Below, piece by piece: positions 10,522 through 20,400 of a DNA stretch of 64,000 bases. A model generated the notes under the pieces. The model saw only the letters and a list, made by a program, of their open reading frames with translations, was not told the origin of the DNA and did not search any database. Positions within the stretch are counted from its first letter, which is position 1. Each line of letters starts with the position of its first letter. Source of the stretch: Lysinibacter sp. HNR (GTDB lineage Bacteria; Actinomycetota; Actinomycetes; Actinomycetales; Microbacteriaceae); the NCBI RefSeq assembly GCF_029760935.1, contig NZ_CP121684.1:1488001-1552000 (forward strand), given 5' to 3'. The position numbers were made by a program, and so were the translations under genes.

Positions 10522-11627
10522 CGGGCAGCCTTCAGCGCAGCGTCAACCGTCTCGAGCAGTTCGTTCCACGAGACAATAAACTTTTCTACGCCCTCACGCT
10601 CGAGCAGTTCAACAACGTCGGCATATGAAACACCCACCGCCGCTACCTGATCGAGAACCGATTGTGCCTCGTCGTATGAGGGGGTGATGGTGTCTCCCTC
10701 AATTGTGGCGTGGTCAAAGGTAGCTTCAAGCGTCTTTTCTGGCATGGTATTCACAACACCGGATGCCACCAGCCCCGTCACGTAGAGAGTGTCGGGAAGT
10801 GAGGGGTCTTTTACCCCGGTGGAGGCCCAGAGAGGGCGTTGCTTGTTTGCTCCTGCCGCAATGAGGCCAATGGCCCGCTCGCTCGAAAAGGCTTCTTCAA
10901 ACACCTGGTAAGCAAGCTGAGCGTTAGCGATTCCCGCCTTGCCCTTGAGCGCACGTGCCTCATCGGTGCCGATTGCGTCGAGACGCTTGTCGATTTCACT
11001 GTCGACTCGCGAGACAAAGAACGAGGCAACGGAGTGAATGGTGCCGAGGTCGATACCGTTTGCACGGGCTTTTTCGAGTCCTGTGAGGTAGGCATTGATC
11101 ACCGCACGGTAGCGTTCCAGGCTAAAGATGAGAGTGACGTTTACGCTGATTCCACGGGAAATAACCTCGGTAATCGCTTCAAGTCCCTCAATTGTGGCGG
11201 GAATCTTAATCATGGCGTTGGGCTGATTCACCCTGTCCCAGAGCTGCTGCGCCTGCTCGATCGTCTTTGCGGCATCGTGGGCGAGGCCCGGTTCTACCTC
11301 GATTGACACACGTCCGTCGTATCCGTGTGAGGACTCATAGACCTGCGAGAAAATTTGCGAGGCTGCTGCAACATCATCGGTTGTGATCTCAAAGACGGCT
11401 GAAGAGGCGTTTTTTCCCGCAGCGGCCAACTGCGCTACCTGCTCCGAGTAGGCTTCCCCGTTGCTGAGCGCTCCCGCAAAAATAGTGGGGTTGGTGGTAA
11501 CACCAACAACATTGCGATCCGCTATTAGGCGGGTGAGATCTCCCGAAGCAATTCGATTACGTGATAGATCGTCAAGCCAGATGCTGACGCCGGCGGCGCT
11601 GAGCGCCGCGGTGGGTGTTGTATTCAT
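10518..11627 (-). CDS. tal: Transaldolase
   Basis: Non-oxidative pentose phosphate enzyme moving a dihydroxyacetone unit between sugar phosphates through a Schiff-base lysine, seen in [12 protein letters not shown] (about residues 138-148). The N-terminal WLDDLSR and [11 protein letters not shown] motifs are family hallmarks. 369 residues, the long actinobacterial/cyanobacterial type. ATG 11627 is preceded by GGAGA at 9 bases. Second gene of the pentose phosphate operon. Confidence 0.96.
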   Translation of the reverse strand: MNTTPTAALSAAGVSIWLDDLSRNRIASGDLTRLIADRNVVGVTTNPTIFAGALSNGEAYSEQVAQLAAAGKNASSAVFEITTDDVAAASQIFSQVYESSHGYDGRVSIEVEPGLAHDAAKTIEQAQQLWDRVNQPNAMIKIPATIEGLEAITEVISRGISVNVTLIFSLERYRAVINAYLTGLEKARANGIDLGTIHSVASFFVSRVDSEIDKRLDAIGTDEARALKGKAGIANAQLAYQVFEEAFSSERAIGLIAAGANKQRPLWASTGVKDPSLPDTLYVTGLVASGVVNTMPEKTLEATFDHATIEGDTITPSYDEAQSVLDQVAAVGVSYADVVELLEREGVEKFIVSWNELLETVDAALKAAR

Positions 11628-11663
11628 GAACTGTAAATCTCCTTTATTAATGCCAGCCGCTAC

Positions 11664-13754
11664 TTACGCGGACAAGCTTTCCTTGGCCGCGGTAACAACC
11701 GCTTCTGTTGTCATACCAAACTTGTGGAACAGCGTCTTGTAGTCGGCCGATGCACCAAAGTGCTCGATCGAAACACTGCGACCTCTGTCCCCAACAACCT
11801 CACGCCATCCAAGCGATAGGCCTGCCTCAACAGAAACCCTCGCTGTAATAGTAGAAGGCAAAACCGACTCGCGATATTCCTCATCTTGTTCAGCAAACCA
11901 CTCCAGGCTGGGAGCGGAGACCACACGGGCGTTAATTCCTTCACCACGCAGCACCTCGCGTGCCTCAACGGCAAGCTGAACTTCGGAACCGGTAGCGATC
12001 AAAATAACATCGGGGGTTCCGCCGGGTGCTTCTGCAAGGACGTAGGCACCACGTGCCACGTGTTTTGCCGAAGCAAACACCTCACCGTGTGCAACATCAT
12101 CTCCGCGCTCAAAAACCGGGAGGTTCTGACGCGTGAGGGCTATGCCACTGGGGCCTCCGCGACGCGCGAGAATCTCACGCCACGCCCACGATACCTCGTT
12201 GGCATCTGCCGGACGGACTACCGCAAGATTAGGAATTGCCCGAAGCGTAGAGAGCTGCTCAACTGGCTGATGTGTGGGGCCGTCTTCACCAAGAGCCACG
12301 GAGTCGTGGGTCCACACAAAGACCGAGGGAATGTTCATCAATGCGGCAAGACGAACCGCTGGACGCATGTAGTCACTAAAGATGAGGAAGGTTCCGCCAA
12401 AGGGCCGTGTGGGGCCGTGCAGGACAATTCCGTTAAGGATCGCCCCCATGGCATGTTCCCTGATACCAAAGTGGAGAACTCGACCGTAGGGGTTACCGTT
12501 CCACTCGGAGGTGGACCACTTGCTGGGCACAAAGGATTGTGCACCGGCGATGGTGGTGTTGTTGGACTCGGCAAGGTCGGCCGAGCCACCCCAGAGCTCA
12601 GGCATGACCGGCCCCAGCGCGCTCAGGACTTTTCCGCTTGCCGCACGCGTGGAAACCTCTGTTCCGGCCTCAAAGCTGGGTAGTGCTGCCTCGAGTCCTT
12701 CGGGGGTTTCACCGGCCAGAAGGCGGTCAAGAAGTTGCTTGCGTTCCGGGTTTTGCGCGGCCCAGGAGTTAAAGCGTTCCGTCCATGCGACGCGTTCCGC
12801 CTGTCCTCGTGTGACCGCTCCTCGGGTGCGCTCCAGTACCTCATCGGACACGACAAAAGACTCAGTCGGATCAAAACCAAGGACCTCTTTAAGCTGCTTA
12901 AGCTCTTCGGCGCCCAGGGCAGAGCCGTGGATTTTGCCCGTGTTCTGTTTGCTGGGGCTCGGCCATCCGATGATCGTTTTAAGAATGATGAGCGAGGGCT
13001 TATCGCTGACTGCCTGAGCGGCCTCAATCGCACTGTTGAGCTCGGCAAGATCCTCAACGTAGTTACCCGTTTTTTTCCAGTCAACGGTCTGAACATGCCA
13101 GTTGTAGGACTCGTAGCGTGCGCGAACGTCCTCGGTGAAGGCGATGTTGGTGTCGTCCTCAATTGAAATCTGGTTGCTGTCATAGATCACAACGAGGTTT
13201 CCGAGCTCTTGGTGACCGGCCAGTGAGGATGCCTCGCTGGTTACTCCCTCTTGAAGATCTCCGTCACCGGCGATCACATAAATATTGTGATCGAAAGGGC
13301 TCTCCCCGGCGGGCGTGTCGGGATCAAAAAGACCGCGCTCATAGCGAGCGGCATAGGCAAATCCAACAGCCGAGGCCAATCCCTGCCCGAGGGGGCCTGT
13401 CGTGATTTCAACACCCTTGGTGTGACCGTACTCCGGGTGACCCGGGGTAAGCGAACCCCACGTGCGTAGCGCCTTGAGATCATCAAGCTCAAGCCCATAG
13501 CCACCGAGGTAAAGCTGAACGTACTGGGTGAGTGACGAGTGTCCTACCGAAAGGATAAAACGGTCACGTCCGAGCCAGTCTTGATCGTGCGGGTCCCTAC
13601 GCATGATCTTTTGGAAAAGGAGATACGCGACGGGTGCCAGGCTAATAGCCGTTCCAGGGTGCCCATTTCCCACCTTCTCAACCGCGTCTGCGGCCAGGAC
13701 ACGGGCCGTGTCAACGGCCTTTTGATCAATTGAATCCCACTGTAGATCTACCAC
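11664..13754 (-). CDS. tkt: Transketolase
   Basis: Thiamine-diphosphate enzyme exchanging two-carbon units in the pentose phosphate pathway. The TPP motif GDGDLQEGVTSEA is near residue 150; N-terminal EKVGNGHPGTAISL and a central DSVALGEDGPTHQPVEQL pyrimidine-domain motif are clear. The selected start is GTG 13754, which follows AAAGGTGAG at suitable spacing and gives 696 residues beginning (M)VDLQWDSID; an in-frame ATG at 13772 overlaps that ribosome site. First gene of the operon and divergent from ctaB. Confidence 0.96.
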   Translation of the reverse strand: MVDLQWDSIDQKAVDTARVLAADAVEKVGNGHPGTAISLAPVAYLLFQKIMRRDPHDQDWLGRDRFILSVGHSSLTQYVQLYLGGYGLELDDLKALRTWGSLTPGHPEYGHTKGVEITTGPLGQGLASAVGFAYAARYERGLFDPDTPAGESPFDHNIYVIAGDGDLQEGVTSEASSLAGHQELGNLVVIYDSNQISIEDDTNIAFTEDVRARYESYNWHVQTVDWKKTGNYVEDLAELNSAIEAAQAVSDKPSLIILKTIIGWPSPSKQNTGKIHGSALGAEELKQLKEVLGFDPTESFVVSDEVLERTRGAVTRGQAERVAWTERFNSWAAQNPERKQLLDRLLAGETPEGLEAALPSFEAGTEVSTRAASGKVLSALGPVMPELWGGSADLAESNNTTIAGAQSFVPSKWSTSEWNGNPYGRVLHFGIREHAMGAILNGIVLHGPTRPFGGTFLIFSDYMRPAVRLAALMNIPSVFVWTHDSVALGEDGPTHQPVEQLSTLRAIPNLAVVRPADANEVSWAWREILARRGGPSGIALTRQNLPVFERGDDVAHGEVFASAKHVARGAYVLAEAPGGTPDVILIATGSEVQLAVEAREVLRGEGINARVVSAPSLEWFAEQDEEYRESVLPSTITARVSVEAGLSLGWREVVGDRGRSVSIEHFGASADYKTLFHKFGMTTEAVVTAAKESLSA

Positions 13755-13991
13755 TGGTAACTCACCTTTCATAGTTTACTCAGGACTATCAAACCCACGT
13801 GAGCTCGAATGTATTCCGCGTCCGTGTTTCATGCTGTCCTTGTCTTCCGCGTGAACGACCCCAAGTTATCGGTGTAGCGCACAAAAGAGGTTCTTTAACA
13901 CTAGTCCTTATCGATCTGATCCGGGCGTCAAAACCGTCACCAGAAAACATAAAAGTCAGGTGAATAAATAGCTAGCGATAGCGGGGTGGCG

Positions 13992-13997
13992 TACACT
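13992..13997 (+). promoter_or_regulatory. Possible ctaB -10 box
   Basis: TACACT lies 10 bases before the ctaB ATG, which would leave a leader of only a few bases. No convincing -35 was found. The rest of the tkt-ctaB divergent gap (13755-14007) shows no other clear element. Confidence 0.3.
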
Positions 13998-14007
13998 TGA
14001 TAGCGAG

Positions 14008-14940
14008 ATGAATACGGTAAGCGAAGCAATGAGTGAGCAGTCGGTCGCAGTGAGCACGAGACCTGGTTTTCGCCGCAAAGTGGCAGCGTATTTTTCCCTG
14101 ACCAAGCCGCGAGTGGTGGAGCTCCTACTCGTTGTCACCGTCCCCACCATGATGCTGGCCGAACGTGGATTTCCTAACCTGTGGCTTGTTGTCGCGACAC
14201 TGATTGGCGGGGCCGCAAGCGCAGGTTCCGCAGGAGCTTTTAACTGCTATATCGATCGTGATATGGACAGACTCATGAAGCGCACAAAAAATCGCCCCCT
14301 CGTTACCGGTGAGATTAGTGATCGGGAAGCCCTCCTCTTTGCGTGGATTTTGGGTATCGCATCGATAGTGTGGCTATTTTTCTTCACTAATGCGCTGGCC
14401 GCGTTCTTCTCGCTTGTTGCCATGCTCATCTATGTCGTGTTTTATACGCTGTTCCTTAAGCGTCGTACGGAACAAAACATTGTCTGGGGTGGTATTGCCG
14501 GGTGCATGCCGGTGCTTATCGGGTGGGCTGCTGTAACCAATAGCGTGAGCTGGACACCCCTCATTCTTTTTGCCGTTATTTTTTTGTGGACGCCACCGCA
14601 CTATTGGCCTTTATCAATGAAGTATCGCAACGACTATCAATCCGCGGGGGTTCCGATGTTGTCGGTCGTCCGTGGGCGGGCTACTGTTGGTCTACAGGTA
14701 ATCCTTTACGCGTGGGCGATGGTCGTCTGTTCCCTGCTCCTTATTCCCGTTGCTCCCATGGGTCCCCTGTATACGGCTGTGGCCCTTATTGCCGGCGGCT
14801 ACTTTATCTTTGAGACGCACCGCATGTATTCACGCGCTATTCGGGGTAAAGACAGCAAGCCTATGAGAGTTTTTCACAGCTCCATAAGTTATCTCACGGT
14901 TTTATTCCTGGCTGTGGGGGTTGACCCTCTGTTGTTCTAA
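14008..14940 (+). CDS. ctaB: Protohaem IX farnesyltransferase (haem O synthase)
   Basis: UbiA-family membrane prenyltransferase adding farnesyl to protohaem IX to make haem O for the aa3 oxidase. Polyprenyl-binding motif [15 protein letters not shown] near residue 84 with conserved Asp residues, a second region at [13 protein letters not shown], and about eight or nine hydrophobic segments. 310 residues. Other in-frame starts exist inside the first 10 codons. Converges with ctaA, whose 3' end overlaps it by 47 bases. Works with ctaA and with the oxidase genes at 55348-63488. Confidence 0.95.
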   Translation: MNTVSEAMSEQSVAVSTRPGFRRKVAAYFSLTKPRVVELLLVVTVPTMMLAERGFPNLWLVVATLIGGAASAGSAGAFNCYIDRDMDRLMKRTKNRPLVTGEISDREALLFAWILGIASIVWLFFFTNALAAFFSLVAMLIYVVFYTLFLKRRTEQNIVWGGIAGCMPVLIGWAAVTNSVSWTPLILFAVIFLWTPPHYWPLSMKYRNDYQSAGVPMLSVVRGRATVGLQVILYAWAMVVCSLLLIPVAPMGPLYTAVALIAGGYFIFETHRMYSRAIRGKDSKPMRVFHSSISYLTVLFLAVGVDPLLF

Positions 14941-15865
14941 GTGTGAGCAGCACCGCTGTAACAGCGGAGAGGGTCACGCACGCCAGAACCATGTGTATCC
15001 CAACCAAAAGCTCGGGTAGTCCCAGGCGGGCCTGTGCAACGCCCACAATAACCTGAACAACGGTGACAGCAAGGAGCCCAACCGTATAGCGAATACTTCT
15101 GCGACGTTTTGCAATGATCACAAAGATGAGGAGCAGAACGATAAGTCCCAGCATGATGTAGCCGGGATAGCTGTGAAGGTGTTGCATCACGATGGCGTCT
15201 AACCCGTTTCTCATGACCGGGGCATCGTCCGTTTTACCGTCGTGCCCCGCGTGGGGACCCGCTCCCGTAGTGAGGACACCGAGCACCACGGAGACCACAG
15301 AGGCGAGAGCCACAAGCCAGGCGAGGCCCGCCACAAGCGGATCAACCAGGAGTCCTCGTCCTCGACCGTGATAGACGTTATAGACAAAGACGGTTGCCAG
15401 CACAACGAGAGCCGCAGAGAGGATGAAGTGCAGCCCCACAATATAGGGGTTGAGGCCGGTAAGAACCGTAATGCCACCGATGACTGCCTGGGCCGGTATC
15501 CCCATACCCAACGAAAATGTCAGCCAAAAAAGATCGGGGCGTTGCTTACGAAAGCGAATGACGTAGAGAAAGGCTACGATTGCAATGGCGGTGAGCACAA
15601 ATGTGAGTAGACGATTGCCGAACTCAATCATGCCGTGCCACTCAGACTCGGGGGTCGCAACCCACGAGTCACCGTTACACCTCGGCCAGGTTGCACAGCC
15701 CAGTCCCGAAGCGGTGAGTCTCACCGCGCCTCCGGTGGCCACGATACCCACCTGGCTGATGAGCGAAAGCCAGGCGATTACCCTGACTCTTTTATCCACA
15801 CGATCGGGTAGACGTGTCCAGAACGAAGACGGTTTGCTCGGGCGTACGACGGTTTGATTCGACAC
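14894..15865 (-). CDS. ctaA: Haem A synthase, COX15/CtaA family
   Basis: Membrane oxidase converting haem O to haem A for cytochrome aa3. Eight-helix COX15/CtaA architecture; conserved His residues occur in [33 protein letters not shown] and [10 protein letters not shown] Cys in the extracytoplasmic loop [11 protein letters not shown] is also typical. 323 residues, GTG start. The C-terminal 15 codons lie inside the end of the convergent ctaB gene. Confidence 0.94.
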   Translation of the reverse strand: MSNQTVVRPSKPSSFWTRLPDRVDKRVRVIAWLSLISQVGIVATGGAVRLTASGLGCATWPRCNGDSWVATPESEWHGMIEFGNRLLTFVLTAIAIVAFLYVIRFRKQRPDLFWLTFSLGMGIPAQAVIGGITVLTGLNPYIVGLHFILSAALVVLATVFVYNVYHGRGRGLLVDPLVAGLAWLVALASVVSVVLGVLTTGAGPHAGHDGKTDDAPVMRNGLDAIVMQHLHSYPGYIMLGLIVLLLIFVIIAKRRRSIRYTVGLLAVTVVQVIVGVAQARLGLPELLVGIHMVLACVTLSAVTAVLLTLRTTEGQPPQPGIKP

Positions 15866-16183
15866 AACTCAACTCAATCATCATTGGAATTCTGTTAATC
15901 GCGTTGAGATCCTCAACAAACACTTAAGAAACCTGTAGAATCGGTATCATCTTATGTGTCCGCCACAAGTGTGTGGCTTTGGTCATGAAGAAATCGCGAC
16001 AGTGGTCTTTTCGATCCACACTCTCTAAGAATACTGCACACTCAACCGTGAGGCTGACAACACACACAGTATCAAGGGGGACAATAATAGTGTGTGATCG
16101 TAGAGAATGCGTGCTGCGCGGGAATGACAATCACTCCCGGCTCGTTAATACGGGTTAGTAAAGGGAAGAAGGTAGAAAAGGTT
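15866..16183. other. Geneless divergent region, ctaA/sufB control
   Basis: 318 bases without a credible gene. It holds two short hairpins: GTTGAG-ATC-CTCAAC at 15903-15917 and GCCACA-AGTG-TGTGGC at 15962-15977. A TAGAAT at 15935-15940 could be a -10 box but has no good -35. The usual sufR repressor gene is not present. A 61-codon frame at 15973 has no recognisable similarity and no ribosome site. The position argues for a control region serving both ctaA and the suf operon. Confidence 0.5.
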
Positions 16184-17602
16184 ATGTCGGAAATTCTGAT
16201 CGATCGACCCGAGCTTGAGGGCCTGGGTCAGTATGAGTTTGGGTGGCACGACGACGACGAAGCCGGTGCTTCTGCTGAACGCGGCATTAACTCAAACGTC
16301 GTTAAAAACATCTCCAACCTCAAAAATGAACCCTCCTGGATGCAGGAGCGACGACTTAAAGCCCTGAAGCTTTTTGAACGCAAACCCATGCCCGCCTGGG
16401 GAGCGGATCTTTCCGAGATCGACTTCGACAATATTAAATACTTTGTACGCTCCACCGAAAAACAGGCGCAGAGCTGGGAAGATCTTCCCGAGGAGATTAA
16501 AAATACCTACGAGCGACTCGGCATTCCTGAAGCCGAGCGGCAAAGGCTTGTTGCCGGGGTTGCGGCACAGTACGAGTCCGAGGTTGTGTACCACCAGATC
16601 CGCGAGGATTTGGAGGAGCAGGGAGTTATCTTCCTCGATACCGATACCGCTCTGCGCGAGCACCCCGAGATTTTTGAGGAGTATTTTGGTACCGTAATTC
16701 CCGCGGGCGACAACAAGTTTGCTGCTCTGAACACCGCAGTGTGGTCCGGAGGATCGTTTGTTTATGTACCAAAGGGTGTCAAGGTAGATATTCCGCTCCA
16801 GGCCTACTTCCGCATTAATACCGAGAACATGGGCCAGTTTGAGAGAACCCTGATTATCGCGGACGAAGACAGTTACGTTCACTACATTGAGGGTTGTACC
16901 GCCCCAATCTATAAGTCGGATTCGCTGCACTCTGCCGTTGTTGAGATCATCGTGAAGAAGAACGCCCGCGTTCGCTACACCACGATCCAGAACTGGTCCA
17001 CCAATGTTTACAACCTGGTGACCAAGCGTGCAATTGCAGAAGAGGGTGCAACCATGGAGTGGATTGACGGAAACATCGGCTCCAAGGTAACCATGAAATA
17101 CCCCTCAATCTTCCTCATGGGGGAGCACGCCAAAGGGGAGACTCTGTCGGTGGCCTTCGCGGGTCCCGGTCAGCATCAGGACACCGGAGCCAAGATGATC
17201 CACATGGCTCCCCACACGCAATCCTCTATTCTTGCGAAGTCGATTGCTCGTGGCGGAGGACGCTCCGGATACCGTGGAGAAGTCAGAGTGGACGCCAACG
17301 CGCACCACTCGGCCAACTCTGTTGTGTGCGATGCCCTACTGGTGGACACCATTTCACGCTCAGATACCTATCCCGCAATCGATATTCGCGTTGACGATGT
17401 TGTTCTTGGGCACGAGGCCACGGTGTCTCGAGTGAGCGAGGAACAGCTGTTTTATCTCATGAGCCGCGGAGTCTCTGAAGAAGAGGCGATGGCCATGATC
17501 GTTCGAGGGTTTATTGAACCGATTTCACGCGAGCTACCCATGGAGTACGCTCTCGAACTCAACAAACTCATCGAAATGGGCATGGAAGGATCCGTCGGTT
17601 AG
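16184..17602 (+). CDS. sufB: Fe-S scaffold subunit SufB
   Basis: Scaffold subunit of the SufBCD complex where iron-sulfur clusters are assembled. Characteristic sequences: [20 protein letters not shown] near residue 195, EGCTAPIY near 240 and the C-terminal [18 protein letters not shown]. Start ATG 16184 follows AAAAGG and gives 472 residues, the usual length; upstream in-frame codons to 16094 are not SufB-like. Leads the operon sufB-sufD-Rieske-sufC-sufT. Confidence 0.97.
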   Translation: MSEILIDRPELEGLGQYEFGWHDDDEAGASAERGINSNVVKNISNLKNEPSWMQERRLKALKLFERKPMPAWGADLSEIDFDNIKYFVRSTEKQAQSWEDLPEEIKNTYERLGIPEAERQRLVAGVAAQYESEVVYHQIREDLEEQGVIFLDTDTALREHPEIFEEYFGTVIPAGDNKFAALNTAVWSGGSFVYVPKGVKVDIPLQAYFRINTENMGQFERTLIIADEDSYVHYIEGCTAPIYKSDSLHSAVVEIIVKKNARVRYTTIQNWSTNVYNLVTKRAIAEEGATMEWIDGNIGSKVTMKYPSIFLMGEHAKGETLSVAFAGPGQHQDTGAKMIHMAPHTQSSILAKSIARGGGRSGYRGEVRVDANAHHSANSVVCDALLVDTISRSDTYPAIDIRVDDVVLGHEATVSRVSEEQLFYLMSRGVSEEEAMAMIVRGFIEPISRELPMEYALELNKLIEMGMEGSVG

Positions 17603-17604
17603 TC

Positions 17605-18837
17605 ATGACACAAACGACACCCAGTATGGCAGCATCCGCTACAGCCAAAGAGTCAACCGGCAGTGAACAGCACGGAATGAAGGCCCACTCGGATGGTGGA
17701 TGGACGGTAGTCCCCGTGCAGGTTCGCTCAGAGCGCTACACGTCATTCGAGGTAGCCGACTTTGCTCGAGTCACGGGGCGCGAGGCTACCTGGAAGCTCA
17801 CTCCCGTTGATCGTATTGATGCTCTTCTGCACTCCGATCTTGAGGGATCGCGCTTTGAATACAGCGCGCAGAGTGTGGAGGGCATCTCGCTCTCGTGGGT
17901 TCCGCGTACGGATGCCCGCATCGGCACCGCAGGAAAACCCGAGGAACGTGGTTCGGCTAACGCCTGGACACACTTTACGGAGGCTCTCCTCATCGAGGTG
18001 ATGGGCGAGCAAGACAAGGTAATCAACGTTACACGTCGCGACCTGGGTAGCATTCCTCGCGCCGCACACATTGTGATTAGCGCGGCCCCCCTGAGCCGGG
18101 GCACGGTTATCATTGAAAACTTTGGAAGCGCAGAGCTCAGCGAAAATGTTGAAATCATTGTGGGGGAGCAGGCAGAACTCACGGTTGTCACGAGTCAGGA
18201 GTGGGCAGATGACGCACACCACCTGGCCACCCACTTTGCCGCAATCGGTCGCGATGCCAAACTCAAGCACATTGTTGTTTCTCTGGGCGGTGACGTGGTA
18301 CGGGTTAACCCGTCCGTACATCTCAAAACCGAAGGCGGGGATATCGAGGCGCTGGGGGCATACTTCAGTGATGCCGGCCAACACCTGGAGCAGCACGTCT
18401 ACATCAATCACAACGCCCCACACACCAAGAGCCGAGTAACCTACAAGGGCGCGCTCCAGGGTGAGGGTGCACGAACCGTATGGATTGGTGACGTTCTCAT
18501 TCAGCAGAACGCCACGGGAACCGACTCCTACGAACAGAATCGAAACCTGGTTCTGAGTGATGGCACCCGGGCCGACTCTATTCCCAACCTCGAGATCCAA
18601 ACCGGTGATATCGAGGGTGCCGGTCATGCCTCGGCCACCGGGCGCTTTGATGACGAGCAGCTTTTTTATCTCCAGTCCCGCGGAATCGCGGAAGCTGAGG
18701 CACGTCGTCTTGTTGTGCGTGGCTTCTTGCTGGAGGTGGTGCAGCGTATTGGTAACGAAGAACTCGAAGAACGTCTCAACCTTGCAATTGAAGAGTCTCT
18801 TAACCGATCTCTCATCATGGCTAGTGAGGCTCGGTAG
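17605..18837 (+). CDS. sufD: Fe-S assembly protein SufD
   Basis: SufB-paralogous subunit of the SufBCD complex. The beta-helix core is followed by the diagnostic C-terminus: GDIEGAGHASATGRFDDEQ, FYLQSRGIAEAEARRLVVRGF and EVVQRI. 410 residues. Begins 2 bases after the sufB stop, so co-expression is tight. The N-terminal 35 residues are low-complexity Thr/Ser-rich and poorly conserved. Confidence 0.96.
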   Translation: MTQTTPSMAASATAKESTGSEQHGMKAHSDGGWTVVPVQVRSERYTSFEVADFARVTGREATWKLTPVDRIDALLHSDLEGSRFEYSAQSVEGISLSWVPRTDARIGTAGKPEERGSANAWTHFTEALLIEVMGEQDKVINVTRRDLGSIPRAAHIVISAAPLSRGTVIIENFGSAELSENVEIIVGEQAELTVVTSQEWADDAHHLATHFAAIGRDAKLKHIVVSLGGDVVRVNPSVHLKTEGGDIEALGAYFSDAGQHLEQHVYINHNAPHTKSRVTYKGALQGEGARTVWIGDVLIQQNATGTDSYEQNRNLVLSDGTRADSIPNLEIQTGDIEGAGHASATGRFDDEQLFYLQSRGIAEAEARRLVVRGFLLEVVQRIGNEELEERLNLAIEESLNRSLIMASEAR

Positions 18838-18841
18838 CTAG

Positions 18842-19174
18842 GTGTCTGTTACACGCGTATGCTCGGTTGACGAGCTCACCACTAATCAGGCGCGGCGAAT
18901 TGTTCTTGAGGGCGTCGCTATCGCCCTGGTAAAAGACTCCGCCGGCGAGGTTTACGCCATCGGTGACACCTGCACCCACGGCGACATCAGCCTCTCGGAG
19001 GGCTTTGTCGAGGGAGACACTCTTGAGTGCTGGGCTCACGGTTCAGCATTTTCCCTCAAAACGGGTCAGCCAAAAACGCTACCCGCCTACGAACCCGTAC
19101 CCGTTTATGAAGTCACGATTCAAGACGGCAACATTTTTATTGACCCCACTGTAACGAAAGAGATAACGGAATGA
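18842..19174 (+). CDS. Rieske [2Fe-2S] ferredoxin
   Basis: Small soluble Rieske-fold protein of the dioxygenase-ferredoxin class. Cluster ligands are visible as CTHG (Cys-x-His, about residues 43-45) and CWAHG (Cys-x-x-His, about 63-66). 110 residues, GTG start 4 bases after sufD. Ends overlapping sufC (ATGA). It could deliver electrons during cluster assembly or be a client of the machinery; its exact partner is not known from sequence. Confidence 0.9.
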   Translation: MSVTRVCSVDELTTNQARRIVLEGVAIALVKDSAGEVYAIGDTCTHGDISLSEGFVEGDTLECWAHGSAFSLKTGQPKTLPAYEPVPVYEVTIQDGNIFIDPTVTKEITE

Positions 19175-19932
19175 GCTCAGTACTGGAGATTAAGAACCTT
19201 CACGTTAGCGTAGAAACCGAGCAGGGGAGCGCGCAGATCCTCCGGGGAGTTGACCTCACCATTAAGCAGGGTGAAATTCACGCCGTGATGGGGCCAAACG
19301 GCTCGGGAAAATCAACCCTGGCCTACACCATTGCGGGACACCCGAAGTACACGGTTGACGAGGGGGCGATCACTCTCGATGGCGAAGATGTCCTTGAGAT
19401 GTCCGTGGATGAGCGTGCCCGTGCCGGACTTTTCTTAGCTATGCAGTACCCGGTTGAGATCCCGGGTGTTACCAACACTAATTTCTTACGCACGGCCAAG
19501 ACCGCAATCGATGGGGAAGCTCCCGCAATCCGCGGATGGGTAAAAGACGTTCGTGAGGCCATGGACAACCTTAAGATGGATCGTGCATTTGGAGAGCGCA
19601 ACGTTAACGAGGGCTTTTCGGGGGGCGAGAAAAAGCGCAACGAGATCCTTCAACTGGAGCTGCTCAAGCCCACGTTTGCTGTTCTTGATGAGACCGACTC
19701 CGGCCTAGACGTTGATGCGCTCAAGATCGTTTCCGAGGGGGTTAACCGCGCTCACCAAAAGAATAACCTTGGGCTCTTGCTGATCACGCACTACACGCGT
19801 ATCCTACGTTATATCAAGCCTGATTTTGTTCACGTTTTTGTTGAGGGTAAGGTAGCCGATCAAGGCGGTCCCGAACTCGCAGACCGCCTTGAAGAAGAAG
19901 GCTACGATCGCTACCTCACCCCCTCCGTTTAG
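19171..19932 (+). CDS. sufC: Fe-S assembly ATPase SufC
   Basis: ABC-type ATPase that drives SufBCD. Walker A GPNGSGKST near residue 38, signature FSGGEKKRNEI near 148, Walker B FAVLDETDSGLD near 170 (with the SufC-typical DETDSGLD) and the H-loop LLLITHYTRIL. 253 residues. The start overlaps the Rieske gene stop by 4 bases. Confidence 0.97.
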   Translation: MSSVLEIKNLHVSVETEQGSAQILRGVDLTIKQGEIHAVMGPNGSGKSTLAYTIAGHPKYTVDEGAITLDGEDVLEMSVDERARAGLFLAMQYPVEIPGVTNTNFLRTAKTAIDGEAPAIRGWVKDVREAMDNLKMDRAFGERNVNEGFSGGEKKRNEILQLELLKPTFAVLDETDSGLDVDALKIVSEGVNRAHQKNNLGLLLITHYTRILRYIKPDFVHVFVEGKVADQGGPELADRLEEEGYDRYLTPSV

Positions 19933-19947
19933 GATCTAGGAGAGCAC

Positions 19948-20286
19948 ATGTCTACAACGGTAACTTCTCTCGCCCCAGACTTTTACGAGCAGGCTATCGA
20001 AGCGCTCAAAGACGTCTCGGATCCTGAGCTGGGGGTCAACATTGTTGACCTCGGTCTTGTGTATGACCTGGGCTGGGATGAAGAAAATGAGGCCCTTGTC
20101 ATTAGCATGACACTCACCTCCGCCGGTTGTCCTCTCACCGATGTGATTGAGAACGATGTTGCGGAGGCCCTTGACGGGTTGGTTCGCGCTTTCCGCATCA
20201 ATTGGGTGTGGATGCCACCGTGGGGGCAGGAAAGAATCACCGATGACGGACGCGACATGATGCGTGCCCTGGGGTTCTCAATTTAG
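19948..20286 (+). CDS. sufT: SufT-like DUF59 (MIP18-family) assembly factor
   Basis: Metal-sulfur cluster assembly factor, 112 residues. The DUF59 signature DPELGVNIVDLGLVYDLGW is near residue 26 and the conserved Cys in TSAGCPLTD near 55. In other actinobacteria sufT ends the suf operon after sufS and sufU; those two genes are missing here between sufC and sufT. AGGAG upstream of ATG 19948. Followed by a strong hairpin. Confidence 0.92.
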   Translation: MSTTVTSLAPDFYEQAIEALKDVSDPELGVNIVDLGLVYDLGWDEENEALVISMTLTSAGCPLTDVIENDVAEALDGLVRAFRINWVWMPPWGQERITDDGRDMMRALGFSI

Positions 20287-20300
20287 CTCTATAAACTATG

Positions 20301-20339
20301 TGTTTGAGCACCAGTCTCACTGAGGCTGGTGCTCAAACA
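20301..20339 (+). terminator. Hairpin ending the suf operon
   Basis: Perfect 14-bp stem (20301-20314 with 20326-20339) and an 11-base loop. No T-run follows, but the stem is very stable and placed just after the last suf gene. Confidence 0.65.
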
Positions 20340-20400
20340 TGCTTAAGACTTTACCTGGGCGCTACCGAGCCCAACACCGGAAAGGAAGCACCGCACCACT

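Noticed and set aside
15973-16158. A 61-codon frame in the ctaA-sufB gap, considered as a sufR remnant
   Set aside because: No helix-turn-helix or cysteine pattern of SufR is seen.
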